Source of the DNA: JBAZYV01 sp041658345
Lineage (GTDB): Bacteria; Patescibacteriota; Gracilibacteria; UBA1369; 2-02-FULL-48-14
NCBI GenBank assembly: GCA_041658345.1
Contig: JBBAAK010000006.1
Location: 1-64,000, forward strand
DNA length: 64,000 nucleotides
Direction: 5' to 3'
The notes beneath the pieces are model-generated. The model was given only the letters and a program-made list of their open reading frames with translations, did no database searches and was not told the DNA's origin. Below are positions 8,904 to 17,286 of this stretch, one piece after another. Within the stretch, counting starts at the first letter, position 1, and each line of letters begins with the position of its first letter. The translations under genes and the position numbers were made by a program.

Positions 8904-9260
8904 TCACTCCCTCGAAGCATCGCGAACTGCCAACACACCAAACAACGCGTTAAAAAAACCGATCAAAGACCGAACTAAATCTGGATCATCGGGGATATGC
9001 GCCGTGCCTTTACAGTAAACAGATATCATATCTTGACGCCCCTCAGGACTAAGCTGAGCCCTACTTGCGACCGGACAATGATACACACCAAATCCATCCT
9101 TAAAGACACTTATCCTAAGATAACCACATAACTCAATTAATTGCTCCTCGGTAATTTGCCCGCCATACCGTTTCAAAAACACATCAAAACATCGGCTTAC
9201 AGGATCACCCGTCAAAGCCTCATTATCCTCCAAATGGCCACCATCTAAACGCTTTTCCAA
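8904..9260 (-). CDS. Small protein of unknown function
   Basis: A 118-residue reading frame without signal peptide. It looks like a mixed alpha/beta domain with three cysteines (residues 24, 45 and 62) and a fourth in the SVYCKG segment. I do not recognise the family. Codon use resembles the neighbours, and the frame is open between the glycyl-tRNA synthetase gene and the ATPase gene. Its upstream region (9261-9467) contains two tandem 46-base palindromic modules, which may be its control region. Confidence 0.5.
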   Translation of the reverse strand: MEKRLDGGHLEDNEALTGDPVSRCFDVFLKRYGGQITEEQLIELCGYLRISVFKDGFGVYHCPVASRAQLSPEGRQDMISVYCKGTAHIPDDPDLVRSLIGFFNALFGVLAVRDASRE

Positions 9261-9317
9261 GGTAAACAGGTTAAAACTAACATATCCTGTGCCTTTTCGC
9301 CTTCCACGTCAAGCCCC

Positions 9318-9363
9318 CTTTACAAACCTTCGTTTTGTTGACAGATTCACTCTCGAGAGTGAA
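9318..9363 (+). repeat. 46-base palindromic module, copy 2
   Basis: It starts CTTTACAAACCTTCGTTTTG, continues TTGACAGA and ends in a perfect 20-base palindrome with half-site ATTCACTCTC (9345-9364). TCCAAAAC follows, as in copy 3. It lies in the 207-base gap behind glyQS. Confidence 0.8.
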
Positions 9364-9391
9364 TTCCAAAACACTTTTGATCCCGTCAAGT

Positions 9392-9437
9392 CTTTACAGA
9401 AGCTTAATTTGTTGACGCGCAAACCGTCGACGGTGAA
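9392..9437 (+). repeat. 46-base palindromic module, copy 3
   Basis: It starts CTTTACAGAAGCTTAATTTG, continues TTGACGCGCAAA and ends in the palindrome ACCGTCGACGGT (9423-9434) plus GAA. Relative to copies 1 and 2, both palindrome arms changed together (CTCGAG centre to GTCGAC, CT/AG to CG/CG). It lies 28 bases after copy 2. Confidence 0.8.
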
Positions 9438-9467
9438 CTCCAAAACATTCGGCAAACGGCACAAGGC

Positions 9468-10838
9468 CTACCCAATCTTCCCAATCAAATAATCCTTCAA
9501 ATCCGCAATCTTTACCCTTTCTTGCGCCATTGAGTCTCGATCGCGAACAGTCACACTAACATCAGTTTCAGATTCAAAATCATAAGTGATGCAAAAAGGA
9601 GTCCCAATCTCATCTTGCCTGCGGTAACGCTTCCCAATGGCACCAGCTTCATCAAATTCGGCTCTAAAAAACGGCTTCAAATCCTTATAAAGTTTGCGCG
9701 CCACCTCACTTTGCTGTTTTTGCAGTGGGAAAACCGCAATCTGTACAGGCGCAATGCAAGGATTAAAGTGCATCACAGTGCGCTTTTCGCCATTTTCCAA
9801 ATCTTGCTCCTCATAGGCATCAATCAAAACAGTCAAAACCGTGCGAGTTAAACCCCAAGAAGGTTCAATCACATGAGGAACAAAAACCTCATTTGTAACT
9901 GGGTCGCGATACTGCAATTTTTCGCCGGAAAATTTTGTGTGCTGATCCAGATCGTAAGAACCCCTGTGCGAAATACCCTGCAACTCTCCCCAACCAAACG
10001 GAAACTCATACTCCGTATCTGCCGTCATTTTAGAATAATGCGAAAGCTCCTTTTTATCATGCTCACGAAAACGCATTTTATTCTCACGGATGCCAATCGC
10101 CAAAAAGAACGCTTTTGAATCCGCCAACCATTGCTTGAACACAGATTCTGCATCTTCCGGCCTCACAAAATACTCAATCTCCATCTGTTCGAATTCACGA
10201 GTACGGAAAATAAAATTACCCGGAGTAATTTCATTACGGAAAGATTTCCCAACCTGCGCCACGCCAAAAGGCAAACGGACACGAGTCGAATCTAAAATAT
10301 TCTTAAAATTAGTAAAAATTCCTTGAGCCGTCTCCGGCCTCAAATAGATTTGCTCAGCCGTATCTTCAATCACACCTTGATAGGTTTTAAACATAAGATT
10401 AAATGCTCGTGGTTCCGTCCATGCGATTTTGCCACACTTAGGACACGCTATTTTAGCATCCATAACTCGATTAAAAATCTCTTCATTAGAAATTCCACCA
10501 ATTGTTTCTCCAAAATGTTCTTCCAAAAGTTTGTCTCCACGCACACGCTCATTACACTTCTTACAATCCATCAAAGGATCCGAAAAATTCTGCACATGCC
10601 CAGAAGCCTCCCAAACCCGTGGATTCATTAAAATCGCACTATCGAGCCCAACAATATCATCGCGCCCTTCAACAAAAGTCTTCCACCAAAAATCCATAAT
10701 ATTTTTCTTGAGCTGTGATCCGTAAGGCCCGTAATCCCAAGTATTCGCGAGTCCGCCGTAAATCTCACTTCCCGGATACACAAAACCCCTCCTTTTACAG
10801 AGAGAAATCACTTCTTCCATGATTTTTTTATCTGCCAT
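9468..10838 (-). CDS. glyQS: Glycyl-tRNA synthetase, dimeric (alpha2) type
   Basis: A 456-residue class II synthetase that charges tRNA-Gly. The N-terminus (MEEVISLCKRRGFVYPGSEI, then YGGLANTWDYGPYG) is diagnostic for the single-chain GlyRS of Gram-positives and archaea. Also visible are class II motif 2 (FRNEITPGNFIFRTREFEQME) and motif 3 near EPSWGLTRTVL, and the C-terminal anticodon-binding domain (APVQIAVFPLQK...). A CxxC...CxxC zinc pair (CKKC, CPKC) is inserted between motifs 1 and 2. It lies 86 bases behind the DUF3467 gene and may be cotranscribed with it. Confidence 0.96.
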   Translation of the reverse strand: MADKKIMEEVISLCKRRGFVYPGSEIYGGLANTWDYGPYGSQLKKNIMDFWWKTFVEGRDDIVGLDSAILMNPRVWEASGHVQNFSDPLMDCKKCNERVRGDKLLEEHFGETIGGISNEEIFNRVMDAKIACPKCGKIAWTEPRAFNLMFKTYQGVIEDTAEQIYLRPETAQGIFTNFKNILDSTRVRLPFGVAQVGKSFRNEITPGNFIFRTREFEQMEIEYFVRPEDAESVFKQWLADSKAFFLAIGIRENKMRFREHDKKELSHYSKMTADTEYEFPFGWGELQGISHRGSYDLDQHTKFSGEKLQYRDPVTNEVFVPHVIEPSWGLTRTVLTVLIDAYEEQDLENGEKRTVMHFNPCIAPVQIAVFPLQKQQSEVARKLYKDLKPFFRAEFDEAGAIGKRYRRQDEIGTPFCITYDFESETDVSVTVRDRDSMAQERVKIADLKDYLIGKIG

Positions 10839-10924
10839 AATTTTGTACGATTTAAAGAACGCACAAAATATACAGATTCATAAGTCTTAAGACAAACTAA
10901 AAGACCGGTAACGAAGACCTAACC

Positions 10925-11395
10925 TTACGCGTTTGTTGGATAAGGCGGTGGAACTGGAGATTGGTATGGAGCCGGATTGCCCATTGGAGATGGCCCCATA
11001 GGTGCAGGTCCCATTGGACCCATAGGATTTTGCCCCATTGGTGCTGGACCCATTCCCATTGGAGATGGACCAACTGAAGGTTGCCCCATAGGTGCGGACG
11101 ATTGTCCACCAGCCTGTTGAGCAGCTTGTTTCTTTTTAAAATCTTCCATAGCGCCGGAAAGTACGCTAATAAACGATTCGGCTGTACGTTGATTCATATT
11201 AATACGGCTCACAACCTCAATAATAGGGGCTGGGGTGTTTGGAAGAAGATATCCAAAATCTAGCACCACTTCGTTAGAATTTACATTCACAGAAACGGCG
11301 TTTGAGTAAACACCTTTTTGTACATCGTCAGGTACTTTTACCTGTAACTGTTGTTGACCTGTCTGAGCATTTTGATTTTGATTTGTGTCTGCCAT
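10925..11395 (-). CDS. DUF3467 protein with Gly/Pro/Met-rich tail
   Basis: The start MADTNQNQNAQ is chosen because the upstream extension is composition-poor and lacks homology. Residues 20-100 form the DUF3467 domain: VYSNAVSVNVNSNEVVLDFG, then NTPAPIIEVVSRINMNQRTAESFISVLSGAM. This small beta-sandwich is widespread in bacteria and archaea, and its function is unknown. The C-terminal 50 residues are low-complexity repeats of the type PMGxxPMG, ending in Pro/Tyr-rich sequence. These look like a flexible, possibly sticky tail. The gene precedes glyQS on the same strand. Confidence 0.8.
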   Translation of the reverse strand: MADTNQNQNAQTGQQQLQVKVPDDVQKGVYSNAVSVNVNSNEVVLDFGYLLPNTPAPIIEVVSRINMNQRTAESFISVLSGAMEDFKKKQAAQQAGGQSSAPMGQPSVGPSPMGMGPAPMGQNPMGPMGPAPMGPSPMGNPAPYQSPVPPPYPTNA

Positions 11396-11529
11396 ATAAC
11401 TTAAGAAATTAATGGATAAATTTTTATTTCTTATCGATAGTATATCACAAAATCTTGGCAAGTGCACGTGCTTGCAAAAACTTTTTTTTGCATCACAATA
11501 TAGGCACCATATTTTTAACCACGCTAAAT

Positions 11530-11820
11530 ATGAAACCCTGCCCATGCAAAGATCACGTACTTTGGTTCGGTCTTGTTGCATTTGTAATTGGAGCTACCAT
11601 CCTTTTACAACGCTTTGACATTGTTCCGGTTGCAACTTGGGACTATTTATGGCCAAGTATTTTGCTTGTAACAGGTCTTAAAATGATGCTTTCTTCAGCT
11701 TGCCCATGCCGTAAAGAAGAATCTTGCTGCGGTGGAGCAGACTCATGCGCATGTGAAGCAAAAGTAATGCCGGAAGCAAAAATGCACGATTCAAAGAAAA
11801 AATCTTCCAAGAAAAAATAA
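11530..11820 (+). CDS. Small Cys-rich membrane protein, DUF5668/LiaF-N-like
   Basis: The ATG at 11530 (MKPCPCKD) is used. Two short hydrophobic segments (WFGLVAFVIGATILLQ and YLWPSILLVTGLKMML) form the hairpin typical of DUF5668/LiaF N-terminal regions (LWP..L...G). After that come a cysteine cluster (ACPCRKEESCCGGADSCAC) and a Lys/Ser tail. The N-terminal CPC plus this cluster could bind a metal, but that is inference. Its stop overlaps the start of the next lipoprotein gene (TAATG), so the two are translationally coupled. Confidence 0.7.
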   Translation: MKPCPCKDHVLWFGLVAFVIGATILLQRFDIVPVATWDYLWPSILLVTGLKMMLSSACPCRKEESCCGGADSCACEAKVMPEAKMHDSKKKSSKKK

Positions 11821-12365
11821 TGAAAAAACTCTTTACTATACTTATCGGATTCTTACTTTTGGGAGCCTGCGTTTCAACAAACAATACAGATTTGGACGCA
11901 CATGAAGATGGCATAAAAGTGCCTACACAAACAGAAGTAAAGTACGCACTCGTCACGCTTGACGGTGGCGGGGCGACTGGTGCCGTAATCGGCTGCGGAG
12001 ATACAATCTCTATTTTAACAAAAACAGAGGAAGGAGATCTCACAGAAGCACAAAAAATTCAAAAAGGGCTAGAAGAACTTTTTAGCATCAAGGATCATCA
12101 AGTAGATAGCTACTACAACGCGCTATACCAATCAAACCTGTCCGTAAAAAACATCTCTGTTAACAGTTTAAATGGTGAAAAAACAGTAAAAGTAGAGCTG
12201 AGTGGGAACATAACTTCTGGTGGCGTCTGTGACGACCCACGCATCCAAGAGCAGATAAGCTACACTATCTCAAGCAACCTCTTGGAATCTACAACTCCAG
12301 AAACAGCAATAATAGAAGTAAGCCTTGATGATAAACCACTTTTAGATTACTTTAACCAAAAGTAA
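11820..12365 (+). CDS. Lipoprotein with GerMN-like domain
   Basis: An N-terminal lipoprotein signal with lipobox LLGAC (Cys17) anchors it to the outer face of the membrane. The rest of the protein (about residues 45-180) matches the GerMN pattern: a helix EAQKIQKGLEELFSIKD, then SVKNISVNSLNGEKTVKVEL, then a Cys-containing turn and final strands. GerMN domains occur in spore-germination and cell-envelope lipoproteins, and their exact role is unknown. Translationally coupled to the preceding membrane protein. Confidence 0.75.
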   Translation: MKKLFTILIGFLLLGACVSTNNTDLDAHEDGIKVPTQTEVKYALVTLDGGGATGAVIGCGDTISILTKTEEGDLTEAQKIQKGLEELFSIKDHQVDSYYNALYQSNLSVKNISVNSLNGEKTVKVELSGNITSGGVCDDPRIQEQISYTISSNLLESTTPETAIIEVSLDDKPLLDYFNQK

Positions 12366-12374
12366 TTACTCAAA

Positions 12375-13034
12375 GTGACAAATAGAAATACCTTAAAAGT
12401 GCTATACGAAGACGAAAACCTGCTTGCCTTTGAAAAGCCTGCAGGTTTAGCTTCGGTTCCAGCCCCAAATATTCCTGATTACAAAACAATTCAAGGTTGG
12501 GCGCGCGCTTGGGCAATTGTGCAAAAAAAAGATTTCAAACCTTACCCGTTACACCGTCTCGACAGAGACACTTCCGGAGTAATTCTGTTTGGCAAATTCC
12601 CCCGTGATCGTGAGAAATTGGAAGGCATTTTTGGCAATCCGGAAACGGAGAAGACTTATCTTGCCATGGTTAAATGGATACCAAAACCGGAGGAAGGAAC
12701 CATAAGTTTTCCTCTCGAAGCCAGAAGTGTGAATAAAAGAGTCCCGGCAGTCACTCACTATAAGGTTATTCAAAAATTGGATAACGTGGCCCTGCTTGAG
12801 GTGAGAATAGAGACGGGACGCAAACATCAAATAAGGAAACATATGGCGATGATAGGCCATCCGCTTGTGCTGGATAGGCTTTATGGCGACAAGTCCTTTG
12901 ATCAGCATTACCAGCGCAAAAAAAAGGGTAAAGGCCAATTCTTTCTACATGCCATGAAAATTTCTTTTATCCACCCATTTACAGGGGAACGCACTGTGAT
13001 TACTTCAGAAAAGGAATCATCAACACATCTGTAA
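12375..13034 (+). CDS. RluA-family RNA pseudouridine synthase
   Basis: A GTG start 10 bases after the lipoprotein gene. The 219-residue protein has the RluA signature HRLDRDTSGVILFGK with catalytic Asp63. It also has the family segments YEDENLLAFEKPAGL and ETGRKHQIRKHMAMIGHPL (motif III). It isomerises uridine in rRNA or tRNA, but the target cannot be told from sequence. It lacks an S4 domain. The 3' end overlaps the convergent TrmB-like gene by 35 bases. Confidence 0.92.
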   Translation: MTNRNTLKVLYEDENLLAFEKPAGLASVPAPNIPDYKTIQGWARAWAIVQKKDFKPYPLHRLDRDTSGVILFGKFPRDREKLEGIFGNPETEKTYLAMVKWIPKPEEGTISFPLEARSVNKRVPAVTHYKVIQKLDNVALLEVRIETGRKHQIRKHMAMIGHPLVLDRLYGDKSFDQHYQRKKKGKGQFFLHAMKISFIHPFTGERTVITSEKESSTHL

Positions 13035-13713
13035 CATATTCAGCATAAGCACTGTCTGTAATTACGATTAACTGAGGCAAAGGATCCAAATGTAAGAAAA
13101 ACACATGGTCGTCCTGTACAAATAACGCATGGTGATTTGCCTTGCAAAGACCCGAAACGCACACATCAAAATGTGCTAATTCTTTCTCTAATGGCGCAAT
13201 CTCCTTCGAAAGCACCAAAAACACATTTAAATCGTTACAAGTTTTTAAACTTTTAAGAAAACGAAGCAAAAATTGAGGCATTTGTTGTAGCAAGAGCAAA
13301 CCTCTAAAAGGATTCTTGCTTAAAAAGCTCAAAAATCCTTTTACCACTCCGTCTTCACCTTTATAGAAAGTTACATTCGGCCTGTCTTCGCTTAGTGCAG
13401 AAGATTTTTGAAGCTGATCTATGCAGTCTTTTGCAACCGCCAATTTCATCTGTAAACTAGCCTTCTCTCTATCAAGTTCGTCCAAAAGGCATTCCGGATC
13501 ATGCGGAATATATTTACGTCCTTCCCCACTATGTTCATAAGTAATGATCCCACGCGCCATTAACGATTCAAGTACCGAATAAACCGTAACGCGCTTCATG
13601 CCAACGCGCTTTGCAAGTGAACTTACCGGAGATGGCCCAGTTCTAAACAACATTAAGTAGACCCTGGCCTCCTTCTCGGTGAAGCCGAGTTTGACAAGGT
13701 TTTCCAAAAACAT
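13000..13713 (-). CDS. TrmB-like winged-helix regulator (paralogue 1)
   Basis: With the start at MFLENLVKLGF the protein has 237 residues. The N-terminal winged helix is LGFTEKEARVYLMLFRTGPSPVSSLAKRVGMKRVTVYSVLESLMARGIITY. A helical linker follows, then a C-terminal sensor domain related to those of the two paralogues at 14.6 and 16.3 kb but diverged. TrmB proteins are transcription factors responding to sugars or other small ligands. The upstream region carries a dyad (13766-13793) shared with the promoter of the fusion-enzyme gene at 36.8 kb, which suggests autoregulation. Confidence 0.85.
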   Translation of the reverse strand: MFLENLVKLGFTEKEARVYLMLFRTGPSPVSSLAKRVGMKRVTVYSVLESLMARGIITYEHSGEGRKYIPHDPECLLDELDREKASLQMKLAVAKDCIDQLQKSSALSEDRPNVTFYKGEDGVVKGFLSFLSKNPFRGLLLLQQMPQFLLRFLKSLKTCNDLNVFLVLSKEIAPLEKELAHFDVCVSGLCKANHHALFVQDDHVFFLHLDPLPQLIVITDSAYAEYVTDVLMIPFLK

Positions 13714-13765
13714 AAAAGAAAAGTTCGCCTGAATAGTGCAATCAATAGCAAGTCTTGTAAAGCAC

Positions 13766-13793
13766 CAGCTGTTGTCAGTGACTGATGACAGCT
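13766..13793. promoter_or_regulatory. Putative TrmB-type operator upstream of its own gene
   Basis: An imperfect inverted repeat around AGCTGTTGTCAGT-G-ACTGATGACAGCT. Twenty bases (CAGCTGTTGTCAGTGACTGA) are identical to the dyad at 36879-36898. It lies about 55 bases upstream of the TrmB-like start codon, on the minus-strand promoter side. Confidence 0.6.
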
Positions 13794-13913
13794 CAATAAA
13801 AAACATATGTTGTTCTCGCCTCAACAACTGTTTTTAAATCAGTAAACGTAAATTGCAATTTCCCAAAATCACAATAAATAAAATAGGCTAAGGCATACTT
13901 AAACAACCCAAAA

Positions 13914-14585
13914 ATGCATGTACTAATCGTAACTCCACACCCTCTGCAGAGCGCACTTATATCCGGCTCGCTAAAGAGGCAAAACATAAAAAACATGACA
14001 CTTACACCACAGGTACTTGTAAACGGCTGGTGCCCGGAAACGGATGCCATTCTTTTCCCACACGCATTTGGAGAAGAAATTTGGGAAACTCTAAAAACAT
14101 TTTTAGAGAATTTAAGCCCGCGCATGCCACTCATGTTTTTGGGCAAAAGCCACAAAGGGATGTTAAAAGAAAAAACTTTTGAAAAATGGGCTAAACAATC
14201 CATATTTTTGGATGATTCCATGCAAATTGATGAAATCCCGATTCTGATAAGAGATATAATCCAAAAAAGTCCGCTTTACGAAAAAGGGAAACAGATACAA
14301 ATTGGCGCTTACACCTTAGATAGAAACCAACGAATGTTACAAAAAAACGACCAAATCATACAGCTCACAAAAAAAGAATTCTTTTTGCTGGAACTTTTCT
14401 TACAGAATGCAAACTGCGTCACCAGTCGCGATACAATTATAAATTATGTTTGGGATAAAACTTCTTATGTGGATCCGAACAGCATAGATGTACACGTTAG
14501 CCGTTTAAGGAAAAAACTGGAGCTCACAAGGGACAATTTAATTATTCAAACAGTGCCTTGTTTAGGCTACCGTTTAAGCCTATAA
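13914..14585 (+). CDS. OmpR/PhoB-type DNA-binding protein with degenerate receiver
   Basis: The C-terminal half (about residues 120-223) is a clear OmpR winged helix: LTKKEFFLLELFLQNANCVTSRDTIINYVWD, then SIDVHVSRLRKKLE, then QTVPCLGYRLSL. The N-terminal 115 residues fold like a receiver (MHVLIVTPHPLQSALISG), but the usual phospho-acceptor aspartate after strand 3 is replaced (DAILFPHAFG) and no adjacent histidine kinase exists. It therefore probably works without phosphorylation. Its stop codon TAA forms part of a TATAAT box that sits 8 bases before the next ATG. It diverges from TrmB paralogue 1. Confidence 0.85.
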   Translation: MHVLIVTPHPLQSALISGSLKRQNIKNMTLTPQVLVNGWCPETDAILFPHAFGEEIWETLKTFLENLSPRMPLMFLGKSHKGMLKEKTFEKWAKQSIFLDDSMQIDEIPILIRDIIQKSPLYEKGKQIQIGAYTLDRNQRMLQKNDQIIQLTKKEFFLLELFLQNANCVTSRDTIINYVWDKTSYVDPNSIDVHVSRLRKKLELTRDNLIIQTVPCLGYRLSL

Positions 14586-14594
14586 TCGGCTCTA
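14581..14594 (+). promoter_or_regulatory. -10 box placed for leaderless transcription
   Basis: TATAAT at 14581-14586 overlaps the stop codon of the OmpR-like gene, and the next gene's ATG begins at 14594. Transcription would start at or next to the A of the ATG. Confidence 0.5.
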
Positions 14595-15404
14595 TGATCG
14601 AGAAAAGTCAAATAGTCCGCATACTACAAAAATTTGGCTTTGGGGAGAAAGAAGCCAGAGTTTATTTGACTTTATTAGAACTCAAAGAAGCAATCTCCAG
14701 CACAATATCACGCAAAACCGGATTGAAGAGGCCTACCACTTATCTCATGTTAGAAAATTTGCAAAAACAAGGCCTCGTGAGCCATGTTAAAAAAGGCAAT
14801 TCACTTTATTTTAGAGCAACAAAACCAGATTTCTTTTTGGAGAAAGAAGAAAAACATTTGAACGACTTAAAGGGCGATTTGAATTCTTTGAAGTCGTCCT
14901 TGCCTGAACTCCTTGCAATGCACGATAAATACTCCGCAACCCCCCCAAATGTCCGTTTACCACGGCACGGACGGCCTGATAGAAATTATGGAAGACACTC
15001 TAACCACCAGCACCGAACTCCTCTGTTGGTGCGACGTCGAACTCGCCGTAAATTCTCTAAAAGACTACTACCCCACCTACATCAAAAAGAAAGTCGCCAG
15101 AAAGATTTGGCTGAGGGGGATATTCCCATACAGTAAAAGTGCATTAAGGCATAAAAAATACCAAGGAAAAGAGCTGAGAGAGGTATATTTGATCCCTGAA
15201 AATGGCTTCCCATTTGACAATGAAATCAATATTTATGACGACAAAGTAGCAATAATCTCATATGAAGATAGTACCGGGGTAATTATACAAAATGAACACA
15301 TATCTAATACCCAAAAATCCATATTCAACTTTGCATTTGAACATGCAAAAACAATTGAAAAAGAGATACTCACAAAAGAAGATCTCAAATACATAAATGG
15401 TTAA
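14594..15404 (+). pseudogene. TrmB-like regulator (paralogue 2), frameshifted at a C7 tract
   Basis: Residues 1-118 are read in one frame (winged helix KFGFGEKEARVYLTLLELKEAISSTISRKTGLKRPTTYLMLENLQK). The rest continues in another frame from about 14947 (MSVYHGTDGLIEIMEDTLTTSTELLCW to the end). The two frames together align end to end with the intact paralogue at 16347-17138. The switch falls at seven C at 14940-14946; with six C the frames join as ATPQMSVYHG, matching STPQMSIFEG of the paralogue. This may be a recent mutation, a phase-variable tract or a sequencing error. If read through, it would be a working sensor-regulator. Confidence 0.85.
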
Positions 15405-16249
15405 TCACAGCCACAATCATTAGAACGTGACCTGCCATTGTCGGGGAAGACAATTCTCACACATTTATTCTTGCCAAAGCGCCGTTCAGTAATTCTAAGA
15501 CGACAATTGTCATAAGCAAAATTACCACCAACCCTAAGTGCCCTCTCACCAACAACATTCCCAACATCCCAATTAGAACGCACATTACAAGTATCAAAAA
15601 TTCGTGCAAACGTACAATGCGTAGCAGCAATTACTCCAGGACATGGTACTGCCAAAACAGAATCCTCATGCGCTAATTCACTATCAACATCCTTTCTATA
15701 TATCAAACTGTCAGCTCTACGTGAGACATGAACCGGTACGTCCTCGCCCACAGAGCCAACAATATGTATCAGCTCTCTTCGTGCACGCTGATTGGTCAAC
15801 AATAAAACTTCTCTCAGCAAAGACTCATCCACATAATCCGACATTTTACCAACCAATAAATCATAAAGCTCATGATTCAACCGCCGTATTGGCAAAAGCG
15901 GACCCTTTCGCAACAAACTATGCGAAACAACAGTATCCGAATCACTATCGTATAAACGTTTTTCACCACCAAATTTGTCAAATCCACGTGGGACATCAAA
16001 CAATATCCCAATACCAGCTAAAGCATTTCTTTCCAACAATCTCCCCGCATCTAGCAATCCGGCACGTATAGACCTCAAGGGTACAAATAAAGCAGACCGA
16101 GAAGGGGCACCATCTATAGAATCCAGACCGGATAAGACTGAATAACCAGGAGGAATTATTTCCGTTTCACTAAACGACCGAAGACTTGCATTCCCAAGTA
16201 TAACACAAGCACGTTCCTTCCCGATATCAGAATCTAAAATTGACACCAC
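15401..16249 (-). CDS. Protein of unknown function between two TrmB paralogues
   Basis: A 282-residue reading frame on the strand opposite the two TrmB-like genes, overlapping the end of paralogue 2 by 4 bases. There is no signal peptide or membrane helix. The C-terminal third is Cys- and Arg-rich (CNVRSNWDVGNVVGERAL, then NCRLRITERR, ending SNDCGCD), which could be a metal site or disulfide-bonded. I recognise no family. Codons look less A-rich than those of its neighbours, and the frame is open over its whole length. Confidence 0.55.
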   Translation of the reverse strand: MVSILDSDIGKERACVILGNASLRSFSETEIIPPGYSVLSGLDSIDGAPSRSALFVPLRSIRAGLLDAGRLLERNALAGIGILFDVPRGFDKFGGEKRLYDSDSDTVVSHSLLRKGPLLPIRRLNHELYDLLVGKMSDYVDESLLREVLLLTNQRARRELIHIVGSVGEDVPVHVSRRADSLIYRKDVDSELAHEDSVLAVPCPGVIAATHCTFARIFDTCNVRSNWDVGNVVGERALRVGGNFAYDNCRLRITERRFGKNKCVRIVFPDNGRSRSNDCGCD

Positions 16250-16303
16250 TGAATGTCGATTAGGAGTTAACTCAATATCAATACTAACTAATTATGATGT
16301 TTT

Positions 16304-16338
16304 GTCAAATTTGACGTTTAGAGAAAATCAGTTAAAAT
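16304..16338 (+). promoter_or_regulatory. Promoter and palindrome of TrmB paralogue 3
   Basis: TTGACG (16311-16316) and TAAAAT (16333-16338) are 16 bases apart, and the ATG follows 8 bases after the -10 box, so the transcript is probably leaderless. A perfect 12-base palindrome GTCAAATTTGAC (16304-16315) overlaps the -35 box and may be an operator. Confidence 0.6.
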
Positions 16339-16346
16339 CAATCCCA

Positions 16347-17138
16347 ATGGAACAACTAATTAAAACACTCATCGACACAGGCTTAAATGAAAAAGAGGCA
16401 AAAATATATTTGACATTGCTAGAGTTAAATGAGGCCCAACCTAGTGTAATAGCCAGAAAAGCTAATGTAAAAAGACCCACAACTTATGTCATACTAAAAC
16501 AATTACAAGAGAAGGGCCTAATCAGTTATTTCACAAAAGACAAATGCATATATTTTCGAGCTAATAAGCCAATGAAACTGGTGGAGGACCTATTAAACAA
16601 ATATATAAGATTGAAGGAATCTCTTCCAGACTTATTAAGCTTACATAAAAAATATACATCAACACCCCAGATGTCGATATTCGAGGGCAGAGAAGGCTTA
16701 ATTCAGATCATGGAAGATACCCTCACCGCATCAACAGAATTATTATGTTGGGCAGATATTAGCTTGGCCGTGTACACGATACTAGAAGACTATTATCCAG
16801 AATATATAAAGAAAAAAGTAAAGGGTAAAAAATGGTTAAGAGGCATATTCTCATATGATAAAAAGGCCCTCACGTTCAAGAAAAAAGGGATTCAAGAACT
16901 CCGCGAAGTATACCTTGTCCCAAAAGATAAGTTTCCGTTCAAGAATGAGATAAACATTTATGATGATAAAGTGGCGATTATTTCGCATCAGGATGAGATT
17001 GGCGTGATCATTCAAAATCAAAATATTGCGGACACGCAAAAGGCCATTTTTAACCTGGCATTTGAGTACGCAAAAATCCTCGAGAAAGATTTGCTCACAA
17101 AAGAAGATCTTGCCTACCTGAATAGCAAGGAAGATTAG
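16347..17138 (+). CDS. TrmB-like winged-helix regulator (paralogue 3)
   Basis: A 263-residue protein starting MEQLIKTLIDTGLNEKEAKIY. The winged helix covers residues 1-70 (AKIYLTLLELNEAQPSVIARKANVKRPTTYVILKQLQEKGLISYF). A helical linker (70-105) follows, then the TrmB-type sensor domain with STELLCWADISLAVY and EINIYDDKVAIISHQDEIGVIIQNQ. It is closely related to the frameshifted paralogue 2 and more distantly to paralogue 1. The upstream TTG start proposed by the open frame lies inside the promoter and is rejected. The next gene downstream is the giant RHS gene, 148 bases away. Confidence 0.88.
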   Translation: MEQLIKTLIDTGLNEKEAKIYLTLLELNEAQPSVIARKANVKRPTTYVILKQLQEKGLISYFTKDKCIYFRANKPMKLVEDLLNKYIRLKESLPDLLSLHKKYTSTPQMSIFEGREGLIQIMEDTLTASTELLCWADISLAVYTILEDYYPEYIKKKVKGKKWLRGIFSYDKKALTFKKKGIQELREVYLVPKDKFPFKNEINIYDDKVAIISHQDEIGVIIQNQNIADTQKAIFNLAFEYAKILEKDLLTKEDLAYLNSKED

Positions 17139-17182
17139 CCAAAACAAGCCAATCAAATTGCACCGGCTTACCTTAACCATGC

Positions 17183-17208
17183 TTGTTGTCGAAGTTGTGA
17201 CAACAGGT
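17183..17208. promoter_or_regulatory. Inverted repeat before the RHS gene
   Basis: TTGTTGTC and GACAACAG flank an eight-base spacer. The half-sites match the dyads at 13.77 and 36.88 kb, but the spacer is one base longer. It lies about 80 bases upstream of the RHS start, and TTTTT follows on the plus strand, so it could instead terminate TrmB paralogue 3. A TATAAA box lies near 17255. Confidence 0.45.
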
Positions 17209-17286
17209 TTTTAACCTGAAATTTTTGATATGCATAGATGTTTAACCGGCAAAAGTATAAAATAATGGCATCTAATAGCCAAAAAC

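Noticed and set aside
16302..16346. TTG start extending TrmB paralogue 3 upstream
   Set aside because: The extension runs through a good promoter and a palindrome, and the paralogues start at the downstream Met.
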